From Mesocentrotus franciscanus (lineage: Eukaryota > Echinodermata > Echinoidea > Camarodonta > Strongylocentrotidae), in assembly GCA_037976565.1 (NCBI GenBank), contig CP137675.1, positions 17,622,813 to 17,686,812 on the forward strand: a stretch of 64,000 nt of DNA, written 5' to 3'. The first letter of the stretch is position 1. Each line of letters starts with the position of its first letter. The notes under the pieces were generated by a model. That model saw only the letters and a list, made by a program, of their open reading frames with translations. It searched no databases and was not told where the DNA came from. The position numbers were made by a program, and so were the translations under genes. Shown here piece by piece: positions 25,779-36,654 of this stretch.

Positions 25779-28700
25779 GATAAGAACAATCAGCAATGAA
25801 ATTTATAACAAAAGACTTTGTAGAAAAGGTTCTGCTTGAGTTCGTATTGCTCTTCCCGTTGCTGCTAATAGGAGACCAGCCAAACATTACAAAAGCTTTA
25901 GAAAAAGATTCCATGGCACTTTGGGGTAATGCATGGCATCCGTGCTAAATCTCTTGCAAAATACTAAGGATTAAAGAGAAGGTTGAACTCTTGGAAGAGG
26001 TGAAAAGCATGGCTCTTCAAATGTCTAAATATTCGAAATATGGCATGTAACAGCTTAAACAGCTTGTGTAGTCCCATATACATCTTTCTGTGTAAAGTGC
26101 TTGTTACTTAACTAGGACTGGGCCAAATTTCTTATCATTTTGATGATTCCAGAACCTTGCAGTACACACCAGTACTTATAGGCTAGATGATCAACCTTTT
26201 CTGATCGATTCCACAACGTTTCTTTCACAATGCAATCGCATGACCAGAACTCAACTTTATCTTTAAGATAAGGGTGTTTTTTAATCTTAAAATGCCATTT
26301 TGGCTCAAAACTTGAAAGAATGTTAAAAAAAAAAAATGTTTTAAATCATGATTCAAATTTTTGACACACATTATGTAAGGCGCAATGAAATAATTTACTC
26401 ACAATATGGGGTAATAAAAACTGTCTATATTTCAAAGTTTCTTACACACCATAAATCTGTCTCTTGAGACACTTCTTTTTCATTAAACATATTATATATG
26501 TTGTCATGCCACATACCGAAAGAAATGATCAGATGTGATGGATAAGTCATTTTATGTTATCCCAAATAAATTGATATCTCTTTACATGATGCGCGTTTTG
26601 AGTGGAAAACACTATACACTCTTGTACATCTACAGTGTACACGTACAGTATATGGGAATTCTCACAGGTATTAACAGTATAAGTCCATGAACCAACAACT
26701 GGAATGGCCCCACCCCCTTAGATACAATCTTAAATTATGTATTAATGTTAGTTAGGACCCTTAGCGATCAGAATGTGCTTGTTTGCATTTGGGTGTGACC
26801 AATAGGGTTATTACCATGGTATCGGATCAAGAACATTTGTACTACAGAAAGTTTAAAACAGATTGTAAGATTTGTGACGTCGCGTTGCGACCGATTATAA
26901 TTATTTAGATGAAATCACCAATCCGGATGGGGCACAATCTATAATGCAACAATGAATACGATACGTTACTGCCCTTCATCCTTGTTGTATGAAATGGGGT
27001 ACCTGTTACTACACACATGTCATGACGGACAAAATTGAAATTTTTAGTAAAAAAATGCGCGTGGCAGCCACCCTTATCTTTTCCCTTGGTATGTTTGCAA
27101 GAGTTTAAATATGGATGCCATTACCCCCAAAATACCGTCCTAATTAGTACCCCCAAACCCCCGCCCCCACGTCTTGGCTGGTCTACTATTATAGTCGTCG
27201 TTAGAATCATCTCCATGACAAAAAAAAATATAACATCAATCAGCTGCGCCTTGAGCATTTGATTGTCAAGTGGATTTGGCGCCTTACAAAACTTATGTAT
27301 TACAGTCAAACCTGTGTATAGTGACCGCCTAAGGGAAACAGAAAAAGTGGTCTTTGTAGACAGGTTCATTCAGTACATGTTTCAATGAGAAACCATTTTC
27401 AAGGGAAACAAAATATGTGGTCTTTGTAGACAGGTGGTCACTAAAGCAGGTTTGACTGTATTATTATTATTATTATTAATCTTTCCTCACACTTTCCTCC
27501 CATCTTCTTCCTTCAGGAATGCCTAAGCCGGCTATCATCCCTCATTCCAAGCCTTTGGGAGGAGCTCTGTTTTATCACAGCAATACGGGTCTATCACCAG
27601 ACGATGTCTACTATATACCTCTACCTATCTACCATTCAGCAGCACTCCTTATGGGAGTCTCAGGGTGTCTCTACCATGGTTAGAAGAAAAAAGCTTGTTT
27701 TAATTGTATATATTTATCATATTCAAGCGAGCAGGTCATAACCAATGTTGTGGAATTTACTTTGAAATCGGAAAATCGGAAAATGCCATTATCTTTGCTA
27801 AAATTCGTAAGATTTCGGGGAGGGGAAGTGTCGCCCCCTCTGGACCTTTGGAGACACTGATACATGAATTCGTAATCCTAGGGAAAATCATGAGAATCAA
27901 ATTGCTATTTGCGCGCCCCCTCCCCCCGTCATATTATGTTTCAGTAAATCATCGATAGGCCCCCGATGGCTTAAAAGTTACCATCAACCTTTGTACAGAT
28001 CCTTCAAAACTACAGAGCGTTATTTAATTCTAATGTTTCCTCGATAGGATACATCATTGAATTATCTTAGGTATTAACATCAACATGAATATATGCAATG
28101 GTGTTTCATGAATTATTAGTAAACCCACGTGCCGAGCTTTCAAAAAATTGATGGTGGAAGTGGAAGAAGGCACCATAAATTAATATTATGCCGTTGTAAA
28201 AATACCCACTGCACTATACAATAAGGGAGGGGGGCATTACTGTAAGCATTTGAAATGTAAGCGTTTAACGACGGTGGCCATTAATACCTCATTCACAGCG
28301 AGGACGCAAGCCCGCCAAAATCTGAATAAAAATGAGTTTACACCAGATGGCCAAGAATCGGTTCGTAATAAGTGTGACAGTATGATAACCTCAGTCACAC
28401 CAGCCCGACAAAATGTTTGCCATTGGAGGTATAATGTCATTTTGGTTCGGTCAGCATTCGGTCTGGTGTCGGTCTGCATGGTGTCGATCTGGTGTCGGGC
28501 TGCAGTCGGTCTGGAGTCAGTCCGGTGTCGGGCTGGTGTGACTTGGGTTTGACCGAGGTATACACTCTGGACCGGAGTAATTCCTTTTTTCCTTTCTTCA
28601 ATTGAATGCTTACCAGGAGCCACAATGGCCATAGCAAAGAAGTTTTCAGCGTCGCATTTTTGGGATGACGTCAGGAGATTTCGGGTGACCATCTTCCAGT

Positions 28701-31700
28701 ATATCGGAGAAATATGCAGATACCTACTGGCCCAACCCAAGGTAGGATGGGAGAGAGAGAGAGAAAGAGAGAGGGGGCAAGAGAGAGAGTGAGATATATA
28801 TATACAGACAGACAGAGACAGAAAGACAGACACATAATGAACCATACCGTTGACCTAGATGAAGTTTGTAAGGAAAGAGTAGTTTCTAAGGCCCTATCCA
28901 TTATGTCTGATCCAAGCCACCCCTTAATGACCAGTACATACACCTGAGAAGCGGACGAAGATTGAGATCTGTAAAAGCAAGAACTAGTCGCCGCATTAAT
29001 TCATTCATTCCACTTTCCATAAGAGTTGTTAATGAAATCCAGTAGAGAGAAGAGTTCTAAACGAAGACAAGAATAGTAGTGAATGTGAAAACTATGCAAA
29101 ATACCTTATAGACATGTTACACGAAAATGATTTTTTAGTATACCTACTTATACTGTTATACCACCTACTGTTATACCATATCAAGGAATAATTATAAAAA
29201 GTTAAAATACCTACTGCAGATTAGAGAATATAAGAATAAAAGAAAAGGGAGGGAAGAGAGACAGAAGAAGAAGAAGAAGAAGAAGAAGAAGAAGAAGAAG
29301 AAGAAGAAGAAAAAGAAGAAAGAAAGTAAAAAGTATATTCATCATGATCATGTATATTATTGAGTGAATACTAAAAAAAAAAAAAAAAAAAGGACCTTGA
29401 GAATAAATCAGAAACGAGGTTGAACAAACTTCAGACAAACATGATGTATGTGTATATTGTGAAGAAAAAAAATACAATTCACATGTATCTAATTAAGTAC
29501 TTATGATTGTCAATTATATGTTGTATTTGTGAAATTACTGTGAAGCAAGATTGTTAATGTGAATATGAACAATTATCCTCTAATGGACATAATAAATTAA
29601 ATGAAATGAAATCATGGAAATGGTCGACTGAAGTGAAACTTTCTGCATCATGTTATTTCTGTGCCCAAAGAAAGAGAACGACGGTGACTACCCTTGTCCT
29701 GTGAGGGCAATAGGTAACGGCTTACGACTCGACATCTGGGAGCAGTTCAAGACGAGATTCAACATCGAGCCCATATACGAGTTCTACGGCGCCACCGAAG
29801 GTAACTTTGCTTTCATCAACACGGACAATCACCTGGGCAGTGTCGGCAGATATTCATGGCTTTTTAAGGTATGTACTTTCGCATACAGTGTGTCCATATA
29901 ATGCGTTCTGATTAAATGAGGAATATTCGTGATTTTTATTAAGAATTTTGAAGTCGAAAATACAAATACATATGTATTCATATTATTGCATGTTCATTCG
30001 CTGTATAAAAGCATGAACAAGAATCATTATTTTAAAACACACTATATTATTCTATTTTGCGCTTTTAGAATAAGGCTTGCGGATCAGATTTCCTGTCTGT
30101 GGAAAAGGTTGTGGTCCGAAATTTGTCTGAAAAGACGAAATAACAACTAAATATTCAAGATAAAACGTCACTTTAAGAGTCTTTACAACTTTTTGTCACG
30201 TGACAGAGGAGCCTGGCCAACGTGGAGATCATGGATTATGACTACGAGACTGGAGAACCAAAGCGTGGCCGAGATGGTCTATGTATTCAGCTACCACGTG
30301 GTAAGATTCTAGTACGACCTGTACTCCGGTCACAATTACTCAACGGTCAATACCCTACACTGAACGAATTCTTTTAAATTTATCCCCGGACAAAACATTT
30401 TACAAAGACCTATCCTTAAACTTAAAGGGGAAGTCCATCCTAATATTTAGTTGGTTCTAATAAAAGCAGACAAATGAGAGAAACAAATAAGTGAAAGTTT
30501 GAGCTATATCCGATTAAAAATAGGAAAATTATGAAATTTTGAAGTTGTCATCATTGAAACACAAATTAGCAAGACCGTAACTTTTTTGCGAGCTCCTCTC
30601 CAATTTGCTTTGTACAGAAAATTTCATTCTCATAGTTATTGATGACGGAATAGATTTGTTTCATACAGGGGTTGTATAAAACATTTTGGCAATAATTATA
30701 TTTAGGGTGAATGTATGATTGAAAAATTTCTTAAGGGACAATAAATTATAAGTTTTTAAATTTTTTTTAGTACAGGGCAAATGGGAGGGGAACTCGCAAG
30801 ATACGTCACAGAGTAAACACCCCGCAGTGATCGAACTCAGGACATTTCGTATGAGAGCCCAAACCCTTCACCAATATACCACAGTTATTTCACAACCTGT
30901 TATTCCTTTTATATATTTCGTCAAATATCCTATTTCAGCCAACATGGAAAATACGTCGACATGAAATTTCCATTAGTCTCCTTCTCTCTTTAACTGTCAA
31001 TATCAATCCATCTAAACCTACCTCTTTTTTTATCATTCATCTATCCATCCATCTTTCTGCGGTCTATCTATATATCTATCTCCCTCTCTTTATATTTCTA
31101 TCTATCGATCGATCTGTTTATCTTTCTCGTTCCTCTGTCTTTCTTATACTTGTTTAAAAATCTATCCCTGTATTACTTTTTATCTATTTTCATCTACAGG
31201 ATCAGTTCTATAACACATTTCTCCTTATCTATCTATTGCCCATATCTGATTTGCTTTTTATTTAGTGTTGTTAACCTAGCTTTTAAAGTTGCAATAGGCT
31301 GATCACACATTTCGTTTCCACCCAGGCTCGACAGGTTTGATGTTGCTCAAGATCACTGAGCAAGCAGCTTTCGTTGGATATCGTGGACCAGAAGAGATGA
31401 CAAAGAAGAAGATTGTAAGGGACGTGAAGACGAAGGGAGATGCATATTTCAATTCCGGAGATCTCATGAAGATCGATGTCGATGAATACGTTTACTTCAT
31501 TGACCGTCTCGGAGATACATTCAGGTAAGATATGTTGTTGTCATCATTATCACAACCACCACCACCATCATCATCAACATCGTCATCATCATCATCGTTA
31601 TCATCAACACTGCTACCACCCTCCTCCTACCAGCACCATCACTTTCATCATCATCATCATCGTCGTCATCGTCATCATTCATCCTCATCATCATCATCAT

Positions 31701-33757
31701 CATCATCATCACTACCTCTACTACCGTCATCATCATCATCATCATCACCATCACCACCACCACCACCACTACCAGCATCACCATCACGATCATCACCACT
31801 ACGGCACTACCACCAAATCATCAGCATCACCACCACACCACCACCACCCCTCCCCTTCCTCCTCCTCCTCCTCCTCCTACTCTTGAAGCCTCGTATCTCC
31901 GACGTCGTAGTAGTGTCTCTTTCCTAGTCTCCATCTAAATGTAGCCAAATAAAACTAATCATTTTTCAGTCTTCATAGTAATGTTGTATTCTATCAATTT
32001 TTCCTACATGATAATGCAATGTTCCCACTATGATGAACTTGTATTTGGAAATGAGATATTGCCCCCAATAAAAAAAAAAACGCTCTGTGACCACAAATCG
32101 ACCTCGAGCATTCTGACATACATCAATATAACCAATCTGCACATATCCTGTCCTTTTCTAATCACGCTCACTGAGACAAAGACATAACCTATCATAATCA
32201 TTAATAATAATAGCCACATTTATAGTGCATGTATCCATCCCAAGGGTAGCCTATCCAATAGGCGTCGGGCTTTATGGCAAGTATACTAATCGCGTTATGG
32301 AGACTGATATCGGCGCGCCTGTCTCCATAACGCGATTAGTATACTTGCCATAAAGCCCGACGCATATCGGATAGGCTACCCCAAGGGATGCTCAAGGCGC
32401 CTACAAAATAAAGTAATATTATTACCCTGGCTTTATCCCATCTGCTCTAAGGTGCAACGGCATTCAAGGATTATATTCCTACCAGGCACCCATTTTCTAC
32501 ACCTTGGTCATATTGGTAAAAAGTGGCAAGTGTAGATTAATGTTTTGCCATTGGTTATTAGTGTCGCGGCGGAACTCGAACCGCAAACCATGTGATCCAC
32601 AGTCCGGTGACGTATCCACTATTATTATTATTTTGATGGTTATCATTATTAATCGTATTATTATTATTATTGATATTATTATTATTTTTATTATTATTAT
32701 TGTTGTTATTAATATTATGATTATTATTATTATTATCATTATTATCATTACAACTTTTCATTCTACAGATGGAAAGGAGAGAATGTATCTACCATGGAAG
32801 TTTCTCATGCTCTTGGTTTATTTCCAGCAATACTCGAAGCTAATGTGTATGGAATTCATGTACCAGGTAACACATTTACTTTGCGAAGTCTCGGACGTAA
32901 TACCATCGGAGAACTAGATCAAAAAATCTAATGGATCTAATTTCTCGAAGTTTATGATTTTAAACAGATTTTCTATCAAATTCTAACAAACTAAAGGTCT
33001 GAGGCGTAATGCCACTTTAAACTGAGCTGTAATCAGGAGAACATGTCACAAACTTTTTTACGGCACAGGGGCATGGCTATTCCATTATGATGGGGATGGG
33101 GACGGCGTCAGATCAAATATTCCGACAATTCTGAGGACAATTTTTGAAGTAAACAGGAAAATAATGTCCTCAGATTTCAAATTTGCCGACAAATATTAGG
33201 ACGACAAAAGCTAAACGTCGATTTCTCGACAGTCAGCAAAGGAGATATGCCAAGATACAATTGGAATGGAAATGTCACCATGTCACTTGCCCCATCACAC
33301 CTAACGACCTCTACATGTGTTGATATTCATCATGATTATTGACGCAGTAATGTCGTCTATAATACAAATTATGACATTGAATAATGAAAGCACGATAATG
33401 TAAGTTATTGTAATAATTCGTAAAATATTTGATGAAATCTTTCACTTTCAAGGTCATGATGGAAAGGCGGGGATGGCATCCATTGTTTTACATAAAGGAG
33501 CCATCTTAGATTTCTCAGCTCTCTACCAGCACATCATCTCATCCCTCCCTGACTACTCTCGGCCAAAGTTTCTCCGACTTCTCGATGAGATGGATCTAAC
33601 CGGTACCTTCAAGCATAAGAAGACTGAATTGATGAAGAGGAGTTTTGCTCCTGATGGATACGGAGAGGTTTACATCATCGAACCTTCAAGGAAGACCTAT
33701 GCACCAATCAATCATGATCATATCAAGATGCTAACAGCAGGTCATTCTAAGTTGTAA
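23648..33757 (+). CDS. SLC27A2-like: SLC27/FATP very-long-chain acyl-CoA synthetase, copy 2 (629 aa, 9 exons)
   Basis: Coding exons: 23648-24143, 24662-24874, 27517-27678, 28617-28741, 29671-29868, 30207-30300, 31326-31524, 32769-32866, 33453-33757. Phases match copy 1 exactly and the frame closes to 629 codons ending in TAA. The ATG at 23648 aligns with the copy 3 start, and an in-frame TAG lies at 23615-23617. TSGTTG is at 232-237, YHSAAL follows in exon 3, ATEGN is at 373-377, GDTFRWKGEN spans the exon 7/8 junction, and the protein ends in SKL (PTS1). The exon 3 donor is the weaker GTTAGA; other donors are close to consensus. Introns hold a LINE tail (intron 2), a MITE (27301-27460), a GC-rich foldback (28392-28545), a SINE and a palindromic insert (intron 7). 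Expected function is ATP-dependent acyl-CoA synthesis at peroxisome or ER. It is a tandem paralogue of its neighbours, so overlapping substrates are likely (inference). Confidence 0.93.
25028..25200 (+). repeat. TC-rich microsatellite
   Basis: Long CT/CTCC tract in copy 2 intron 2; a second TC tract lies at 25735-25774. Confidence 0.95.
25290..25690 (-). mobile_element. LINE 3' tail with RT C-terminus, copy 2 intron 2
   Basis: On the minus strand 25684-25439 encodes [12 protein letters not shown], then [18 protein letters not shown] and [11 protein letters not shown], the standard C-terminal tail of CR1/L2-group reverse transcriptases. The 3' side ends in an ATT-type repeat near 25290. 5'-truncated and antisense to the host gene. 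Confidence 0.75.
26060..26268 (-). mobile_element. TTAA-ended MITE, partial copy C (copy 2 intron 2)
   Basis: Matches the right half of 10374-10765 (GGCCAAATTTCTTATCATTT, then CAGTACACACCA, GATGATCAACCTTTTCTGAT) and ends in the same terminal repeat and TTAA at 26265. The left half is missing. Confidence 0.7.
27301..27460. mobile_element. 160-bp MITE with perfect 14-bp TIRs
   Basis: TACAGTCAAACCTG at 27301-27314 and its exact reverse complement at 27447-27460. The interior holds GTGGTCTTTGTAGACAGG twice. It ends 56 bp before the exon 3 acceptor of copy 2. This terminal type is widespread among invertebrate MITEs; possible TA target. Confidence 0.75.
28392..28545. mobile_element. Foldback element with GC-rich internal repeats
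   Basis: Left end CAGTCACACCAGCCCGACA (28392-28410) has an 18-bp exact inverse at 28526-28543. The interior from 28440 is a degenerate tandem array of GTCGGTCTGGT-like 10-12 bp units. It sits in copy 2 intron 3, about 70 bp before exon 4. Confidence 0.65.
29266..29330 (+). repeat. AAG microsatellite
   Basis: Pure GAA repeat in copy 2 intron 4, followed by a poly-A stretch at 29372-29391. Confidence 0.95.
30437..30895 (-). mobile_element. Interspersed repeat plus tRNA-like SINE end (copy 2 intron 6)
   Basis: 30437-30740 begins AAAGGGGAAGTCCATCC and has AGTGAAAGTTTGAG, a style of short interspersed repeat I have seen in sea-urchin-like DNA (recollection, not checked). 30820-30890 is a reverse tRNA-like segment similar to 5938-5990. 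Confidence 0.4.
31550..31880 (+). repeat. CAT/CCA microsatellite
   Basis: 330 bp of ATC and ACC triplets directly after the exon 7 donor of copy 2. It creates false His-, Ser- or Met-rich open frames on both strands. Confidence 0.95.
32195..32630 (-). mobile_element. tRNA-derived SINE, reverse copy interrupted by a palindrome
   Basis: Reverse-strand SINE: a head with a GAACTCGAACCGC B-box complement near 32573, the body GCACCCATTTTC, and ATT repeats at the far end. The 138-bp palindrome at 32244-32381 is inserted in its tail half. Confidence 0.65.
32244..32381. mobile_element. 138-bp near-perfect palindrome inserted in a SINE
   Basis: Arms 32244-32304 and 32321-32381 match at 59 of 61 positions; the 16-bp loop contains GATATC and GGCGCGCC. 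The motif CCCAAGGG flanks both sides, consistent with a 7-8 bp target duplication. Lies in copy 2 intron 7. Confidence 0.8.
32628..32752 (+). repeat. ATT microsatellite
   Basis: ATT triplets up to 17 bp before the exon 8 acceptor of copy 2. Confidence 0.95.
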
Positions 33758-34040
33758 AATATTTACCAGATCGATTCATATCATGATCATACGAAAACGT
33801 TAACAAAAAGTCATTCTAAAATGTCAAAAAAAGTTTACAATATCGAGTCATATCAGGATCATATCAAGATGTTAACACCAGGTCATTCTTAATTGTAAAA
33901 GATTTACAACATTGAGAGTCATATCATGATCATACGAAAACGTTAACAAAAAGTCATCGTAAAAGTTGTAAAATAAGTTTAAAGCATCAAGTCGTATTAT
34001 GATCATATCAAGATGTTAACAGCAGGTCATTATAATTTAC
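33719..34040 (+). repeat. 71-bp tandem array derived from the last coding segment of copy 2
   Basis: Units start at about 33719, 33788, 33860, 33931 and 34004, spacing 69-73 bp. The first unit is the real coding end ([11 protein letters not shown] and stop). Units alternate between an ATATCAAGATG-TAACA-CAGGTCATT form and an ATACGAAAACGTTAACAAAA form, giving a two-unit period near 142 bp. Later units have stops in place of the SKL codons. Confidence 0.8.
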
Positions 34041-34063
34041 GGTGAAACACTCATGCATTTACT

Positions 34064-35110
34064 TACGAATAACCATAAGAACATACCATGGAATAACCTG
34101 ACAACCCTTAGAATGTACTTGAGAATGACCCCAAGAACAAACTATTGGGTAGCCTGACAACCCTTACAATGTACTTTAGAATAACCCATAGAACATACTA
34201 TGGTATAACTTGACAACCCTTAGGTTTCAGTCATACCGACCTCCTGGACTGTCCCGGAGCGTCCTGGACTGAAATTTAGCCGATCCGGGGCAGATCCGTG
34301 TTTGATCCGAGTTGGGTCTGGGCTTATCCGGGACAGTCCGGGACAGTCCAGAATGGTCCTGGATGGTCCGGGACACCAACCCGGAAATTTTAAACTGTTT
34401 AAAATTGCCGTGGTGATGCGGACCGTCCGGGAGTATTTTTCAATCCGGGGTAGTCCGGGTAGTCCTGGACGGTCCGTGTAGCGATCGTGTTGGCTCCGGA
34501 AAGGTCCGTAGTGGCACCGTGTTGACCCTGCGAGATCATGGGCGATCCGGTATGTCGTGTTGAACACGGATTGTCCCGGAGCACCCCAGACCATACACAG
34601 TTCATGCCGGACCAAGCACGGATGAACACGGACCCAACAGGGCGGTCCATGTTGGGTCCGGGACAGTCCATAGCTGATCCAGGATTTCATCCGTGTTGAC
34701 ACCGTGTTGATTCGGGATGGACCGGGTCATTCCGGGACGGTCCGTGACGCTGCCGTGGTGGTACCGGGGTAATCCGTGTTGGCTCCGTGTTGATTCATGT
34801 TCATCCGTTTATGCCGTGTTGGATCCGGCCTGGTCCGGGGTGACGATGTTTTGCGACCGTCGATGGACCGTCGACTCAATTTCACCCACGATCACCCGGT
34901 TCAAGATATCTCGATCTTGATCCGGGGTGTTCCGTGTTAATCCGGGGTGCTCCGTGTTGGGTCCAGCTTCGATGTGACTGTTGCTTTAGAATGCACTAAG
35001 AATAACACCTAGAACATACCATGGGAGAACCTGATAGCCCTTAGAATGTACTTAAGAATAACCATAAGAACATACTATGGGATAACCTGACAGCCCTTAG
35101 AATGTACTTA
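34064..35110 (+). repeat. About 56-bp satellite split by the GC-rich element
   Basis: Units with AGAACATAC-ATGG, AACCTGACAACCCTTAGAAT and GTACTT occur at about 34079, 34132 and 34190, and again at 35013 and 35065 beyond the GC-rich block at 34228-34980. Confidence 0.75.
34228..34980. mobile_element. GC-rich foldback-like element within a satellite
   Basis: A 753-bp block of degenerate short repeats (GTCCGGGAC-, TCCGTGTTGG- and TCCGGGGT-type units) in AT-rich DNA. The ends CAGTCATACCGA (34228-34239) and TCGATGTGACTG (34969-34980) are inverse with 10 of 12 matches, followed inward by CTGGAC/GTCCAG. Both flanks carry the same 56-bp satellite, so the block looks inserted. Confidence 0.55.
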
Positions 35111-35472
35111 GTCCCCCTGGTTGCATAACTACGAGCACTAAGCACTCAACTAACATAAATCCTCAGTCGAAATTGTAACTGTAATTTTTAGATGAATGTT
35201 TTAGATGACAGTATGTAGGTACTCATTGATTGACTGTAGACACTTTGGAGTGATATTTCACCCCTGCCCTCACCACTCACTTCAACCCTTGAAAACATGA
35301 ATACGAAGGTAATACAAATCAAATCGTAATCGTTCATTTTGTATATGGTTGTTATGTATAGTGTTTATGTAATCTTGAGACGAATCTTATGATTCCATGG
35401 GTATATTTTTATGATAACACATATTTTGGGGAAAAAATACCAATGTGATGATTTTCTTGTACAAAGGAATTA

Positions 35473-35478
35473 AATAAA
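35473..35478 (+). terminator. Possible polyadenylation signal for copy 2
   Basis: AATAAA 1.7 kb after the copy 2 stop, with a GT-rich stretch before it. It would give a long 3' UTR that includes the repeat array and satellite. Weak support. Confidence 0.2.
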
Positions 35479-35600
35479 CTATACTGGATAGAGTAAAAAT
35501 TGTCGAAGTTTTATTCGCAGATCACGAAGAGGGCGAGAATCAGGTTTATTGTAGAATGTAGAATTGGTGAAACCATTGTGAATTCGACAGAGCTAGAGAG

Positions 35601-35766
35601 AAATAGAGAGAGAGAGAGGGGTGAGAGAGAGAGAGAGAGAGAGAGGTGGAAGAGAGAGAGAGAGAGAGATGAGAGAGTGGGTGAGAGAGAGAGAGAGAGA
35701 GATGAGAGAGTGGGAGAGAGAGAGAGAGAGATGAGAGAGGGGGAGGGAGAGAGAGAGAGAGAGAGA
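35601..35766 (+). repeat. GA microsatellite
   Basis: GAGA tract with GTGG interruptions, 900 bp upstream of copy 3. Such tracts can act as GAGA-factor sites, but nothing here proves it. Confidence 0.95.
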
Positions 35767-36654
35767 TGAACTCATTGTTGATAGAGCTAAAACCTGGATG
35801 TGAGCCAAATTGATTTGAAATGTGACAGGGCAAATTTTTACATTTGTTTACTAACCATAAAGTTAAAGTTAAGTGGGTTCGTAAAAAGTAGAAGACTGTT
35901 GTCGAATACAATATTATGTGGGAGTCAGGGGCGGATCCAAGGGGGGGGGGGCAGGGGGCCCGGGCCCGACCCCTGGCAAAAAAAGTTCAAAAAAAAAAAG
36001 ATGGTAATGTTAATTTTACCATTAAAAAAAAAAAGACGGGCCCCCACCCCTGGAAAAACGAAGCTTTTTGCTCAGGGGATGTCGAGTGAAAAAAATTAAA
36101 AAAAATTAGTGCTCACTAGTGTTAACTTTAGTGTTACCTGTTGTGATAAATGATATCCCATCGTATGATTAAGCAAAGATATGTGAGATAGATTTACGCG
36201 GTATTGCAGCTACGTGGGTCGCTGGAGACCTGTGTACAGGTAGTAAACGATTAGCATGATGCTGAACTCATTGCATGTACTTCTCACGTGGAGCATAGTT
36301 CGCACTTTATATGCTACAGTTTCACATAAATATTTGCTAGCAATGATAGTCAGGAGGCTGCTGAACAAATAGGATAAGTCAATTGTCAAATTAAGGCAAG
36401 TGTGCATGGGGACTACCTTTAATATCCACATGAAGTTATTCGAATAATAACGTGTTTTGTGGTACTGGAGCTGTATATTGCGTTGTGATCAAGTAATTTT
36501 GTCAACATGGGTGGCTCTTAATTCATGAAGTACATGAGAGTGAACTCATTTCTTAACATACATGTGCAACAGTGAGTGCACTTACGTGCCACGGCTATTC
36601 AATAGTCATATTTGTTTTTGTTAATGCAATAGTTATACGGTAATACCAGCTCAA

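Larger units (their letters stand above)
35111..36654. other. Intergenic region upstream of copy 3
   Basis: Holds the GA microsatellite and, at 35925-36065, a G/C-homopolymer block with GGGGCGGATCC and two inverse GGGCC(C)...CCCCTGG segments, a style of short dispersed repeat. No gene. Confidence 0.6.

Noticed and set aside
31476..31927. His- and Ser-rich open frames after copy 2 exon 7
   Set aside because: They come from the CAT/CCA microsatellite and begin past the conserved exon 7 donor.
34220..34702. 160-codon minus-strand open frame
   Set aside because: It is translated from the GC-rich degenerate repeats; composition and repeats explain the open frame.
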